Shown here in pieces: positions 15,712-25,441 of a stretch of DNA of 51,697 nucleotides (positions are counted from its first letter, which is position 1; each line of letters begins with the position of its first letter). The notes beneath the pieces are model-generated. The model was not told where the DNA came from. It saw only the letters and a program-made list of their open reading frames with translations, and ran no database searches. Source of the DNA: an uncultured Lachnospiraceae bacterium (GTDB taxonomy: Bacteria; Bacillota; Clostridia; Lachnospirales; Lachnospiraceae); assembly GCA_902768735.1 (NCBI GenBank), contig CACXMK010000015.1, positions 1-51,697 of the forward strand, written 5' to 3'. A program made the position numbers and the translations under genes.

Positions 15712-16780
15712 AGTTCATATTCATAAGACTGATGATGCTTCCCGCGTCATCCGTAATGTTTCCGTCTCCGTGGATCGTGTGCTTGATCGCGCTCGACGCC
15801 ACAGCGAAATTCACCATATCCATGGGCTTGTATCCGTGCATATACGCGTAGATCAGGCCGCTCGCGAACGCGTCGCCCCCGCCGACCCTGTCCAGAATAT
15901 TGAACGTGAACAGCCGGCTCTCAAACGTATGGCCCTTGAACCACATATATGCCTTTAAGCTGTTTTCGCTGCCCGAATGCGCGTACCGCACATGCCGCGC
16001 GATGCAGCGCAGATTCGGATACCGCGCGACAAAAGCCTGAAAGACCTCGTCCTGCTGCTCGTAGGATGGCTGGAACGGAATCCCGTCCTTGACGTCGCCC
16101 TTCGACGGGTCGTTATCGTCAACGTACAAATGATAGGGCTCGATCCCGAAGAGCACGTCCACATAGGGCAGGCACTTCGTGCAGTAGTCGCGCGCCTCTT
16201 CCCAGGACCACAGGGTGCTCCGAAAGTTCCCGTCAAAGCTGACCGTAAGCCCCATCTCCTTCGCGACCTGCATCAGCCGCAGCGTAAACTCCGCGCAGCT
16301 CTCGCTCAGGGCGGGCGTGATCCCGCTCAGATGCAGCCAGTCAAAACCCTCAAGAAGCGCCTTGGGGTCGATCTGCGAAAAATCGTACTCCGTGATCGCG
16401 CTGTGCTTGCGGTCATACGTCACCTCGCTCGGGCGGATCCCGTAACCGGTCTCCAGATAGTACGTTCCGAGCCGGTGCGTCGGCGTCTCCTCCTTCGTCG
16501 AGAGGATCACAGGCGTGCAATGCACGTCGTTGCTCCGCAGCATGCGGACCGCGCTCTTCCCGAGCGGATTGTTCGGCACTACGGAGAAGAAAGTACTGTC
16601 CACCTTCAGGTTCGCCAGTGCCAGCGCAATGTTCGCCTCCGCGCCGCCGTAACTGGCCTCAAAACTGTTCGTCACGCGGATTTTCCCGTAATTGGGCGGC
16701 GTCAGACGGAGCATGATCTCGCCGAAAGTAATGAATTTCTGCCCGCCGTTCTCCGCCAGCAAAGGATTTCCATGGACCAT
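15695..16780 (-). CDS. 2-keto-3-deoxygluconate kinase, PfkB family (copy 2)
   Basis: A 361-residue ribokinase-family kinase. The N-terminal sugar-binding motif is GEIMLRLTPPNYGKIRVTNS, then YGGAEANIALALANL (about 45-60); the C-terminal catalytic signature is DRVGGGDAFASG (about 310-321). The sequence is typical of KDG kinases of Clostridia, and the operon (KduI, KduD, Eda) supports KDG to KDPG. It differs enough from copy 1 that the two are not a recent duplication. The neighbouring TIM-barrel isomerase gene ends 29 bp upstream. Ribosome site AGGAGG lies in front of the ATG. Confidence 0.87.
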   Translation of the reverse strand: MVHGNPLLAENGGQKFITFGEIMLRLTPPNYGKIRVTNSFEASYGGAEANIALALANLKVDSTFFSVVPNNPLGKSAVRMLRSNDVHCTPVILSTKEETPTHRLGTYYLETGYGIRPSEVTYDRKHSAITEYDFSQIDPKALLEGFDWLHLSGITPALSESCAEFTLRLMQVAKEMGLTVSFDGNFRSTLWSWEEARDYCTKCLPYVDVLFGIEPYHLYVDDNDPSKGDVKDGIPFQPSYEQQDEVFQAFVARYPNLRCIARHVRYAHSGSENSLKAYMWFKGHTFESRLFTFNILDRVGGGDAFASGLIYAYMHGYKPMDMVNFAVASSAIKHTIHGDGNITDDAGSIISLMNMNYDIKR

Positions 16781-16809
16781 ATCCGGCCTCCTTGTTCAAA
16801 ACACTGTCC

Positions 16810-17664
16810 TTAAATCGCGTCATACATCTCCTGCAGATACATCCTCGATCTCACCGCGTTCTCATCCGTCGTGTTCTCGAGCGTCGCCTGGATATACGGC
16901 TTCCTCTCCTTCATGAACTTCAGGATCTCCCTGTAATCCATGACGCCGGTGCCTGCCGCAATGCTCTTGAGGTCATCCCCGTTAAGGACGCAGTCCTTAA
17001 GGTGCACGACAGCAATGCGGTCGCCGAGTTTTTCGATCGCTTCTCCGATGACTTTATCGCGGGTATCGAGATTCCCGGGATACAGCAGGTTCACCGGATC
17101 AAAGATGATCCGGAGGTTCGGGCTCGGGATCGCCTCAAGGACCTGCACCGCCCTGTCCGGACTGTACACGATGTGCTTCCAGACGGGCTCGATCGCCATT
17201 GTAACGCCGTATTTCTCGGCTCTTTCGACGACCGGCTCCAGGCCCCGGATGAACGCGTCCAGCGCCTCCGCAGAGTGCGTGTTGGCGTCCATCTTGTACT
17301 GCGCGTTCGGCGCGCCGGTCTCTGTCCCAACAACTGACGCGCCGAGGAGGGACGCCACGCGCAGATGCCCGAAATAGCGGCTCTGGATCTCCGCCAGTTT
17401 CTCCGGATCCGGATGCGCCAGATTCAGGTAGCACCCCAGGACCGCGATGTCGAGGCCTTGGCCGTCAAACACGCGCTTTGTATATTTTGCCAGGCCCTCC
17501 GTCAGGGCGCAGTCGTCAAACGTGTAGCCCTTTATGACCTTCGAATAGGCGAGATGCACGCAGGAAAACCCCTCCTCGCTCGCCTTCCGCGCCCGCTCCT
17601 CCATTGTCTGGAACTCCGGGCCAAGACCTGTGTGGATATCATGCAGACGAATTCCCAGCTGCAT
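16810..17664 (-). CDS. Sugar phosphate isomerase/epimerase (xylose-isomerase-like TIM barrel)
   Basis: A 284-residue AP-endonuclease-2/xylose-isomerase-like barrel. The metal-site residues expected for the family can be seen: Glu in MAIEPVWKH (about 165-173), Asp in IFDPVNLLYPGN (about 200-211), His in AVVHLKDC (about 231-238) and Glu in ATLENT (about 269-274). The start at 17664 follows GGAGGGAAGCGT; the longer frame to 17709 lacks a site. Lying among KDG-pathway genes, it may epimerise or isomerise an unusual uronate or keto sugar from pectin; the reaction is not predictable from sequence. Confidence 0.8.
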   Translation of the reverse strand: MQLGIRLHDIHTGLGPEFQTMEERARKASEEGFSCVHLAYSKVIKGYTFDDCALTEGLAKYTKRVFDGQGLDIAVLGCYLNLAHPDPEKLAEIQSRYFGHLRVASLLGASVVGTETGAPNAQYKMDANTHSAEALDAFIRGLEPVVERAEKYGVTMAIEPVWKHIVYSPDRAVQVLEAIPSPNLRIIFDPVNLLYPGNLDTRDKVIGEAIEKLGDRIAVVHLKDCVLNGDDLKSIAAGTGVMDYREILKFMKERKPYIQATLENTTDENAVRSRMYLQEMYDAI

Positions 17665-17753
17665 ACGCTTCCCTCCTGTCAATTTCCCGGGCCGGCCGTT
17701 TTTTGTCAAAACACCGCCGGCCGCCTTTTTTCCAAACCGCTTGCAGACTGTGA

Positions 17754-18554
17754 TCAGCCGGGCTGCTTTCCGATATATGCCAAAATACCGCCGTCCACAT
17801 ACAGGATGTGTCCGTTCACGAAGTTGGAAGCGTCCGATGCGAGGAACACCGCCGGTCCCTGCAGGTCTTCCGCTGTGCCCCAGCGTGCTGCGGGAGTCTT
17901 CGCGATGATGAACTGGTCGAAAGGATGTCTGGATCCGTCAGGCTGGATCTCTCTGAGGGGCGCCGTCTGAGGAGTCGCGATATAGCCGGGTCCGATGCCG
18001 TTGCACTGGATGTTATGCTCGCCGTACTCGGAGCAGATATTCCTGGTCAGCATCTTGAGTCCGCCCTTGGCTGCCGCGTATGCGGAAACAGTCTCTCTTC
18101 CCAGTTCGCTCATCATGGAGCAGATGTTGATGATCTTGCCGTGGCCCTTCTTGATCATGCCCGGAATGACTGCCTTGGACACGATGAAAGGCGCGTTGAG
18201 GTCGACGTCGATCACTGCGCGGAAATCTTCCGCAGACATCTCTGTCATCGGGATCCTCTTGATGATGCCCGCGTTGTTGACAAGGATGTCAACGCCGCCG
18301 AGTTTCTCCTCGATATCAGCGATCATCGCCTTCACTTCCTCTTCCTTCGTGACGTCCGCGACGTAGCCGAGAGCGTCGATCCCTTTTTCCGCGTAGGACG
18401 CGAGGGCCTTCTGCCTGGCGTCTTCGCTGAGGCAGTTAAAGACGATCTTGGCGCCTGCTGCCGCATAAGCTTCCGCAATAGCAAATCCGATTCCATAAAC
18501 AGCGCCGGTGATCAGCGCTACTTTGCCGTCAAGGCGAAAAGAATTCATATCCAT
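17754..18554 (-). CDS. kduD: 2-dehydro-3-deoxy-D-gluconate 5-dehydrogenase (short-chain dehydrogenase)
   Basis: A 266-residue NAD(P)-dependent SDR that reduces 2,5-diketo-3-deoxygluconate to KDG. Cofactor motif TGAVYGIG (residues 17-24), NNAG (about 91-94), catalytic Ser in NICSMMSE (about 147-154), and YAAAK (about 161-165) with Tyr and Lys. The N-terminus (SFRLDGKVALITGA) and C-terminus match the KduD/gluconate 5-dehydrogenase group. AAGGAGAGG precedes the ATG. KduI is encoded immediately upstream and performs the preceding step, which makes KduD the best assignment. Confidence 0.9.
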   Translation of the reverse strand: MDMNSFRLDGKVALITGAVYGIGFAIAEAYAAAGAKIVFNCLSEDARQKALASYAEKGIDALGYVADVTKEEEVKAMIADIEEKLGGVDILVNNAGIIKRIPMTEMSAEDFRAVIDVDLNAPFIVSKAVIPGMIKKGHGKIINICSMMSELGRETVSAYAAAKGGLKMLTRNICSEYGEHNIQCNGIGPGYIATPQTAPLREIQPDGSRHPFDQFIIAKTPAARWGTAEDLQGPAVFLASDASNFVNGHILYVDGGILAYIGKQPG

Positions 18555-18622
18555 TTTGTGTCCTCTCCTTTTCCGGGGGTTCCCCTGATCTTCTCTATAA
18601 GTTTTCGGTTTAACCGCTATGA

Positions 18623-19465
18623 TTACCTGAGCTCATTGGGCTTAAGGTTGTCCATGTCGTCAAATGCCTGGTTCTCTCCGCCCATCGCCCAGATGAAAGT
18701 GTAGTTGGAAGTTCCGCATCCGCTGTGGATCGACCAGGAGGGCGAAATGACCGCCTCATAATTCTGCATGACGATGTTTCTCGTCTGCTGCGGCTGCCCC
18801 ATAAAGTGCATGACCACCTCGTCGCCGGGGATCTCAAAATAGGTGTAGACTTCCATTCTTCTCTCATGCGTGTGGCCGGGCATCGTGTTCCAGACGTTGC
18901 CGGGTGCCAGCTGCGTGAGTCCCATGGACAGCTGGCAGGTCTCCAGCACGTCGGGATGAATGAACTGGTTGATCACTCTCTTGTTGGCGTTCTTCTCTTC
19001 GCCGCAGGGACGGTGGTTCGCCTTTTCAAAAGAGAGAAATGTTGTTTTGCAGGCCTTGTGCGCCGGGTAGGAAGCGAGGTAAAAGCGGGCGGGATCTTCG
19101 CCGTCACAGCTTCCGAAATACACTTCCTTTACGCCCTTGGTGATATAGAGGCAATCCTCATAGCCCATGTCATAGCGGGTGCCGTCCGCTACGATATATC
19201 CCTTGCCGCCAATGTTGAAAACGCCTGCCTCGCGGCGCTCAAGGAAATACTCCGTGCCGAAGTTGTGCCACACATCGATATCTTTGTCAATCGGGACCTC
19301 TTCTTTTACAGGCATGATCCCCAGGATCACCACGCGGTCCACGTGAGAATACGTCGCCTTCACAGTATCCGCGACATACATATCGGTGATCAGAAATTCT
19401 TTGCGGAGCTCTTCCGTCGTATACCTTTTAACATCCTCCGGGTTGGCTGAATAACGAATGTCCAT
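18623..19465 (-). CDS. kduI: 5-dehydro-4-deoxy-D-glucuronate isomerase
   Basis: A 280-residue cupin-type zinc isomerase converting 5-keto-4-deoxyuronate, the non-enzymatic product of unsaturated galacturonate, into 2,5-diketo-3-deoxygluconate. The zinc site is visible in NTMPGHTHERRMEVYTYFE (about 190-208: two His and a Glu). The N-terminus MDIRYSANPEDVKRYTTEEL is typical of KduI, and the length matches the family. I chose the ATG at 19465 because GGGAGGAAGT directly precedes it; the longer frame to 19510 adds residues without a ribosome site. It follows an ATPase gene in the operon. Confidence 0.95.
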   Translation of the reverse strand: MDIRYSANPEDVKRYTTEELRKEFLITDMYVADTVKATYSHVDRVVILGIMPVKEEVPIDKDIDVWHNFGTEYFLERREAGVFNIGGKGYIVADGTRYDMGYEDCLYITKGVKEVYFGSCDGEDPARFYLASYPAHKACKTTFLSFEKANHRPCGEEKNANKRVINQFIHPDVLETCQLSMGLTQLAPGNVWNTMPGHTHERRMEVYTYFEIPGDEVVMHFMGQPQQTRNIVMQNYEAVISPSWSIHSGCGTSNYTFIWAMGGENQAFDDMDNLKPNELR

Positions 19466-19515
19466 ACTTCCTCCCATACGTTTCTTTACTTGATAACCGG
19501 ACATAATCACCGGAT

Positions 19516-20595
<1,080 letters not shown>

Positions 20596-20647
20596 TTTTT
20601 ACTGCCTCCTCACACTTTGATGGCTTCCCTCGCCCCGTCCGCAGCGC

Positions 20648-21427
20648 TTACAGATGGATCTTGGTGCTGTCGGAATCCGATGTCGGCGGTTCCAGGTTAT
20701 CAGGTGTGTAATTCTTCGGCGAAACGCCGTATTTATTCTTGAAAAGACGGGAAAAATACAGGGGCTCCTGGAACCCGCACTGTCTCGCGATCTGGGAGAT
20801 ATTGGACCCGCAGCCGGAAAGCGCCAGATTGTTGGCCGCGTTTTCCAGCCTCTTGTCCGTGAGGAACTGCCTGGGCGTCATCCCGACCTCGCTTTTGAAC
20901 AGTTTCTTGAGATATTCAAAATTGAACGGCAGGCTCCTTAGATACGCGTTCAGGTCATAATCCGCGTCGGGATAATGATTGAGGATGTTGTTCGCGATCT
21001 GTCCCACGACTTCGCTGTATTCGACTTCTGTTGACAGCAGCAGCGTAGTATTAGCGATCAGATTGCCGTAGCTCGGCAGGACCATTGTTCTGCCGGTCCC
21101 GTTGTTTGAATAGTAATAGAATGCCGCTTCAAAGGCCTGCCTGAGGTAATCGTTCAGCTGACACGAGATGACGACAGGGTTCTTGAAGTTCAGCACAGTG
21201 TCGACCATATTCACATGGATATTCGTAAATCCCGTCTCACTGTCGTTAGAATGATTGACCATCGGGGGGATCACCACCAGGTAGTCCTGACTGTAAGGGA
21301 GGATGCCGCCTTCATAGCGAAGCTGCCCCTTTCCGCTCGTACAGTAGATCAGTTCCCAGCTCTTGTGCGCGTGCTCCGTGACCTTCATTGTTACTGAATG
21401 GCGCCCAACATAGATGATGTCATTCAT
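20648..21427 (-). CDS. AraC-family transcriptional regulator of the pectin locus
   Basis: A 259-residue one-component regulator. The N-terminal cupin-like sensor (about 1-135; VTEHAHKSWELIYCTSGKGQ) probably binds a sugar acid. The C-terminal double helix-turn-helix (about 160-245) has LNAYLRSLPFNFEYLKKLFK, then VGMTPRQFLTDKRLENA, and the conserved end QCGFQEPLYFSRLFKNKYGV. It sits inside the operon, overlapping the GH105 gene by 8 bp, so it is co-expressed with its likely targets. It may act at the divergent promoter region 32591-32859, which has two -10 boxes but poor -35 boxes (inference). Confidence 0.9.
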   Translation of the reverse strand: MNDIIYVGRHSVTMKVTEHAHKSWELIYCTSGKGQLRYEGGILPYSQDYLVVIPPMVNHSNDSETGFTNIHVNMVDTVLNFKNPVVISCQLNDYLRQAFEAAFYYYSNNGTGRTMVLPSYGNLIANTTLLLSTEVEYSEVVGQIANNILNHYPDADYDLNAYLRSLPFNFEYLKKLFKSEVGMTPRQFLTDKRLENAANNLALSGCGSNISQIARQCGFQEPLYFSRLFKNKYGVSPKNYTPDNLEPPTSDSDSTKIHL

Positions 21428-22580
21428 GATCCTGCTCCCTTTTCCTCTTGATCTCTGTATAGGCGAGCACGAAAGGCGCTACGCCCTTAGCGTCGTTTTC
21501 CACAACAGGCTCTGAAATGTAGTACTCGTAGGAGCCGTCCCGGCGGCGGTTGTTCTCGGGTCCGAGGCCTGCCACAAGGCAGATCCCGCCGAGGTTGATC
21601 CCGTTCTCCGTAAATGTCAGGTACCGCTCCATGATCCCCTCGAAGGTCTTTTCTCCGAGTGCCGCGTACTCCTTGGGAAGGATGCCGAGCCGGGCCCCCT
21701 TGAGCATCGCGTAGGCCATCATGGCGCTGCCGCTCGTCTCGAGGTAGTTGCCCTCTCGTCCCTGCATGTCGGGGACCTGCCAGTACATTCCTGTCTCAGG
21801 ATCCGCGTAGGATGCCATGCTCTTCATCAGTTCCGAGAAGATACCGGCCAGCGTCTTGCGCTCTTCTCCTTCACTTTTTTCTTCTTCTGAAAGGATCCCG
21901 CAAAGATCCGCGAGCGCGACGGCAAACCAGCCGAGTGAGCGGAGCCAGAAGTTCTTCGAGCACCCTGTAACGGGATCTGCCCAGAAGGCTTTGCGCGATG
22001 CGTCATACCCGTGGAAATAAAGGCCCTTTTCCTCAGAGCGCATCCTGTCGCGCACGTTCCCTATCTGGCAGGCGATATCGGAGTAGTCTCCGTTTCCGAA
22101 GTTCTTCTCATACAGCGCGTAGAAGGGCTGCGCCATGTAGATGCCGTCGAGCCACACCTGGTCCGGGTAGATCTGCTTGTGCCAGAAGTTGCCCTCAAAA
22201 GTTCTGGGCTGCCGGCGCAGCTGCCGCATCAGTGTGTCCGCCGCGAGGCGGTACTTCTCTTTGCCGGTCTTCTCATACAGGCCGAACAGGACGCGTCCCT
22301 CGTTGATGTCGTCGAGATTCGCTTTTTCGGGCTCCAGTGTCAAAATACTGCCGTCTCCCTGCACGAAATGATCCGCAACTTTTTCCGCGAACGCCGCGTA
22401 CCTCTCATCTCCCGTGATGGAGGTCATTTCCATAAGCGCCGTGAGCATGCATCCGTCGATGTAGTTCCAGGTGACCTTCTTTCCCTCCCGGATCTTCTCC
22501 AGGTTCCAGGCGGTCCTCTCCGGCTCAGATTCTTCGATCAGGCGCAGCACATACGCGTCGATTTTGCTGTAATCCGTCAT
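21420..22580 (-). CDS. GH105 unsaturated rhamnogalacturonyl/galacturonyl hydrolase
   Basis: A 386-residue cytoplasmic (no signal peptide) alpha6/alpha6-barrel enzyme of the YteR/RhiN family that removes the unsaturated uronic acid from the non-reducing end of pectic oligosaccharides by hydration of the vinyl ether. Visible signatures are VTWNYIDGCMLTALM (about 34-48), WLDGIYMAQPFYALY (about 142-156) with the likely catalytic Asp, and FWLRSLGWFAVALADL (about 205-220). It overlaps the GH28 gene by 4 bp and AraC by 8 bp, showing tight translational coupling. The product feeds KduI. Rhamnose-linked versus galacturonate-linked specificity is not resolvable. Confidence 0.92.
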   Translation of the reverse strand: MTDYSKIDAYVLRLIEESEPERTAWNLEKIREGKKVTWNYIDGCMLTALMEMTSITGDERYAAFAEKVADHFVQGDGSILTLEPEKANLDDINEGRVLFGLYEKTGKEKYRLAADTLMRQLRRQPRTFEGNFWHKQIYPDQVWLDGIYMAQPFYALYEKNFGNGDYSDIACQIGNVRDRMRSEEKGLYFHGYDASRKAFWADPVTGCSKNFWLRSLGWFAVALADLCGILSEEEKSEGEERKTLAGIFSELMKSMASYADPETGMYWQVPDMQGREGNYLETSGSAMMAYAMLKGARLGILPKEYAALGEKTFEGIMERYLTFTENGINLGGICLVAGLGPENNRRRDGSYEYYISEPVVENDAKGVAPFVLAYTEIKRKREQDHE

Positions 22581-24142
22581 TCCTGTTCAAATCCCTCCGT
22601 TGTGATCTTATCATAGTGGTCGGCGATGAGCATCTCACCGACCTGCCCTTTCATCTTCACGTTCCGGACTTCGATCTCCCTGACATTGTCCAGATAAAAG
22701 CCCAGCCTGCATTTTCCTGTGGCAAAATTCTGCATCGCCGGCACGTGCGGCTTTGCGTCCTTAGCGAACGTCACGGAGATGTTCTCAAGGACGACCTTGT
22801 CGATGGGGCTCTCCGGCAGGCCGTCGATATAGCAGGCGGCCGCTTCCGCGTCCGTGCAAACCATATTCCTGAAACAGAATTCTCCCATGTGCGGCGTCCT
22901 GTCATCTACGGGGAGATGCTCTCTCGACCACACGTATTCCGTATATCTGTCCGGGTCGCAGCAGTTGTACCACAGGTTGATCACGATGGGGGTGAGGACC
23001 CCCTCCATACGGATATTATCAAACAATACGTTCGTTATGATACTGTCTTTTCCTCTTCCCCTGCGGGACTTGATGCGCAGACCTCTGTCTGTCGCGCGGA
23101 AAAGGCACTTTGTTACACTCAGGTTCCTGATCCCTCCGGCCAGTTCGCTTCCCAGCGTCAGAGCGCCGTGCCCGAACTGCATGAGACAGTTGCGGACCGT
23201 GTGGTGGTCTGCGGGCTGGCGGTACTTGCGGGCCATCTCTATTTTACCCGATTTTACCGCGATGCAGTCATCGCCGACGGAGAATCGGCAGCCGATGATC
23301 GTGACGCCGTCGCAGCCCTCGGGGTCGATCGCGTCTGTGTTGGGACTCACCTTCGGCGCCTCGATGTACAGGTCATACATCCCGATCTCCTTGGAATAGA
23401 ACGGGTGCATGTGCCAGGAAGGGCTGTTGGCGACTGTCACTCCGTGGAACGAAACGTTCCGGCACCTGTTCAGGAACACCGCTCTCGGACGCATGGCCGG
23501 GAAGTCCTTGAAGTCCTTCCACCAGTCGCCGTTCTGCGCGTTCCCGTCGATCCTGCCTCTGCCGACGATGGCGATGTCCGACGCGAAGGCGCCGTGCAGG
23601 AGGGACTGATAGGCGGGGACTTCGTTGCCTTCGAAAGAAGACATCTGTATTTCCTTGCCTGTAAAGGGATCTTTAGCCGTCTCTTTCAGGATCGGATACC
23701 GCTCCCTGTCCGTCGATCCGAGAAGGACCGCCTTCTCGCTCAGTTCGATCGTGAGATGGCTCCTGAGCGAGATCGGAAGCGTCAGGTAAGTCCCTTCCGG
23801 GAAATAGACCCTGCCCCCTTCGGGGACGAAGTTCACAGCGGCCTGGATCGCCGCGGTGTCCTCGTGGACGCCGTCGCCGGCCGCGCCGAAGTCCTTCACG
23901 CTTACGCAGCAGGTCTCGGAAGCTGTTTTAAAGGCAATTTCTTCTTTTTGCCCCTTATAGTCAACGACCGCCGTGTACGCCGTATCCGGTAAAAGATCAA
24001 ATAATGAGAAGACATTTGTATCGCTCTGTAACACCGTCTCCCCGTTCACGCTGACCGTATAGGTCCCTTCCGCGTAATACGGGCTGTCGTTCTGCAGTTC
24101 CATACAGACAGAGCTGCTTCCCAGATAAAGAATTTGAATCAT
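22577..24142 (-). CDS. GH28 polygalacturonase / exo-galacturonidase
   Basis: A 521-residue right-handed parallel beta-helix hydrolase. It has an N-terminal fibronectin-III-like domain (about 1-80) and then the GH28 catalytic domain. Catalytic signatures are complete: NTDAIDPEGCDG (about 272-283), GDDCIAVKSG (about 293-302), GHGALTLGSE (about 323-332) and RIKSRRGRG (about 350-358). No signal peptide is visible, so it probably acts in the cytoplasm on imported oligogalacturonides as an exo-enzyme, unlike secreted endo-polygalacturonases. It overlaps GH105 by 4 bp and the membrane protein gene upstream by 4 bp. Confidence 0.93.
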   Translation of the reverse strand: MIQILYLGSSSVCMELQNDSPYYAEGTYTVSVNGETVLQSDTNVFSLFDLLPDTAYTAVVDYKGQKEEIAFKTASETCCVSVKDFGAAGDGVHEDTAAIQAAVNFVPEGGRVYFPEGTYLTLPISLRSHLTIELSEKAVLLGSTDRERYPILKETAKDPFTGKEIQMSSFEGNEVPAYQSLLHGAFASDIAIVGRGRIDGNAQNGDWWKDFKDFPAMRPRAVFLNRCRNVSFHGVTVANSPSWHMHPFYSKEIGMYDLYIEAPKVSPNTDAIDPEGCDGVTIIGCRFSVGDDCIAVKSGKIEMARKYRQPADHHTVRNCLMQFGHGALTLGSELAGGIRNLSVTKCLFRATDRGLRIKSRRGRGKDSIITNVLFDNIRMEGVLTPIVINLWYNCCDPDRYTEYVWSREHLPVDDRTPHMGEFCFRNMVCTDAEAAACYIDGLPESPIDKVVLENISVTFAKDAKPHVPAMQNFATGKCRLGFYLDNVREIEVRNVKMKGQVGEMLIADHYDKITTEGFEQE

Positions 24143-24789
24143 GACGATACCCCTCTGTTGACCCTGCCCGCCTTCCGAAAAATGTCCGTGATCAGATGCT
24201 TACAGCGGATCAGGAGCAGGTCCGCTCCCAGGTAGAACAGTCCGAAAAGGATTGGTTCTACTCCGAGGGGGACCGTGTCCGTGTTTCCTGTGATGCGGAT
24301 GATCGTGAAATTGATCACCGCGTAAATCGTGTAGACAAGGAACAGTACGACAAACGCGTATAGGATATTGAGGAAGTAACTGATGTATCCGCGCTTTGTC
24401 ACCATGATGTAGCGGTCGTTGGCGCCCGGCGTTGCGGCAAAGAACCGCAGCGCGTTGTTTGTCAGGATATCCGTGATGATCCCCATCGCGATGCCTGTCA
24501 CAAACAGCGTGTCCAGATAGTTCCCCAGGTAGCCGCTAAGGCCCCAGATGAAGAAGAAGCACGCCGCGCCCGCGAACCAGAACTTGATGAACAGGAGCTT
24601 TACCCAGTCCGCCACTTTGAACTTCGGACCGGAGCGGTACTGATCCAGCTCTTCCCTGGAGACCTCCGGGGAATTACTCTCGTCCGCTTCCACAAGGTCC
24701 TTCACCGCCTGGGTGTGGAGCTTGTAGTAGTTCGCTTCTTTGGCGATGCTCGGTTTGCGGTCTTTGTTTCTCTCAGTTTTTTTACTCAT
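24139..24789 (-). CDS. Small multi-helix membrane protein A of the pectin transporter locus
   Basis: A 216-residue membrane protein with no family I recognise. A charged cytoplasmic N-terminus (about 1-65, MSKKTERNKDRKPSIAKEAN) is followed by about four hydrophobic helices: FIKFWFAGAACFFFIWGL, TLFVTGIAMGIITDIL, FLNILYAFVVLFLVYTIYAV and EPILFGLFYLGADLLLI. A short conserved-looking loop reads NNALRFFAATPGANDRYIM. It overlaps GH28 by 4 bp. It is one of four small membrane proteins encoded beside the two ATPases, so it may be an accessory part of the sugar transporter. Confidence 0.75.
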   Translation of the reverse strand: MSKKTERNKDRKPSIAKEANYYKLHTQAVKDLVEADESNSPEVSREELDQYRSGPKFKVADWVKLLFIKFWFAGAACFFFIWGLSGYLGNYLDTLFVTGIAMGIITDILTNNALRFFAATPGANDRYIMVTKRGYISYFLNILYAFVVLFLVYTIYAVINFTIIRITGNTDTVPLGVEPILFGLFYLGADLLLIRCKHLITDIFRKAGRVNRGVSS

Positions 24790-24875
24790 TTTCGTCTGTC
24801 CCCGTCATAAGTATCTATGCCAGTAACCGATTCCGGTTTTGATGCCGGTTTTGCGCCGGCCTTAACACCGGACTC

Positions 24876-25439
24876 TTACGCTTCTCCCGTCAGGTCGATG
24901 GCTCCCATCTCGCCGTTGTCCTCGACTTCGATCGAAGTCTTGATCTTTCTGATGAGCTTGCTGTAAACAGGCATCGTCAGGATGAGGAGGATCGTGATGA
25001 TCATCATGTAGATGTGGATCCTCAGGTACCACTCGGCGTACGCGATGTAGATCGTCGAAACAGTGACCACGATCGGGTTGTTCGGACGGTTGACCGCCGC
25101 CCAGATCTGATCGATATACCATTTATCCGCGAACATAATGATCGCGAACATGACGAACATCAGGACGATCATCGGGACATTCGGCTTTTTGCGGTAAGGA
25201 AACGCGTTGATAAAGCACATGAAGGACAGCATGGAAAACAGCATCGTGCAGAATCCGCACAGTCCCATGCCTGTTCCCTGGATCTTCGCCGTCGTATCCG
25301 AGATGTACATCAGGTTCAGGGCGTAGAACAGGAACGTTAATACCAATGCACACAGCGCGATGTTCTGGGGCCTGCGCTTGAGCGCTACCAGAAATTTGCG
25401 CCAGAGTTCACTGAGCACTCCGGGTTTTTTCTTTTCCAT
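24876..25439 (-). CDS. Small four-helix membrane protein B of the pectin transporter locus
   Basis: A 187-residue membrane protein of unknown family. Helices at about 28-48 (IALCALVLTFLFYALNLMYI), 58-80 (GLCGFCTMLFSMLSFMCFIN), 87-105 (PMIVLMFVMFAIIMFADKW) and 135-158 (IHIYMMIITILLILTMPVY), with an acidic cytoplasmic C-terminus (IEVEDNGEMGAIDLTGEA). The N-terminus, SELWRKFLVALKRRPQNIAL, is basic. Its start is 2 bp after the ATPase copy 2 stop codon, so the two are translationally linked. A partner of that ATPase or of the permeases is the most economical inference. Confidence 0.75.
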   Translation of the reverse strand: MEKKKPGVLSELWRKFLVALKRRPQNIALCALVLTFLFYALNLMYISDTTAKIQGTGMGLCGFCTMLFSMLSFMCFINAFPYRKKPNVPMIVLMFVMFAIIMFADKWYIDQIWAAVNRPNNPIVVTVSTIYIAYAEWYLRIHIYMMIITILLILTMPVYSKLIRKIKTSIEVEDNGEMGAIDLTGEA

Positions 25440-25441
25440 CT

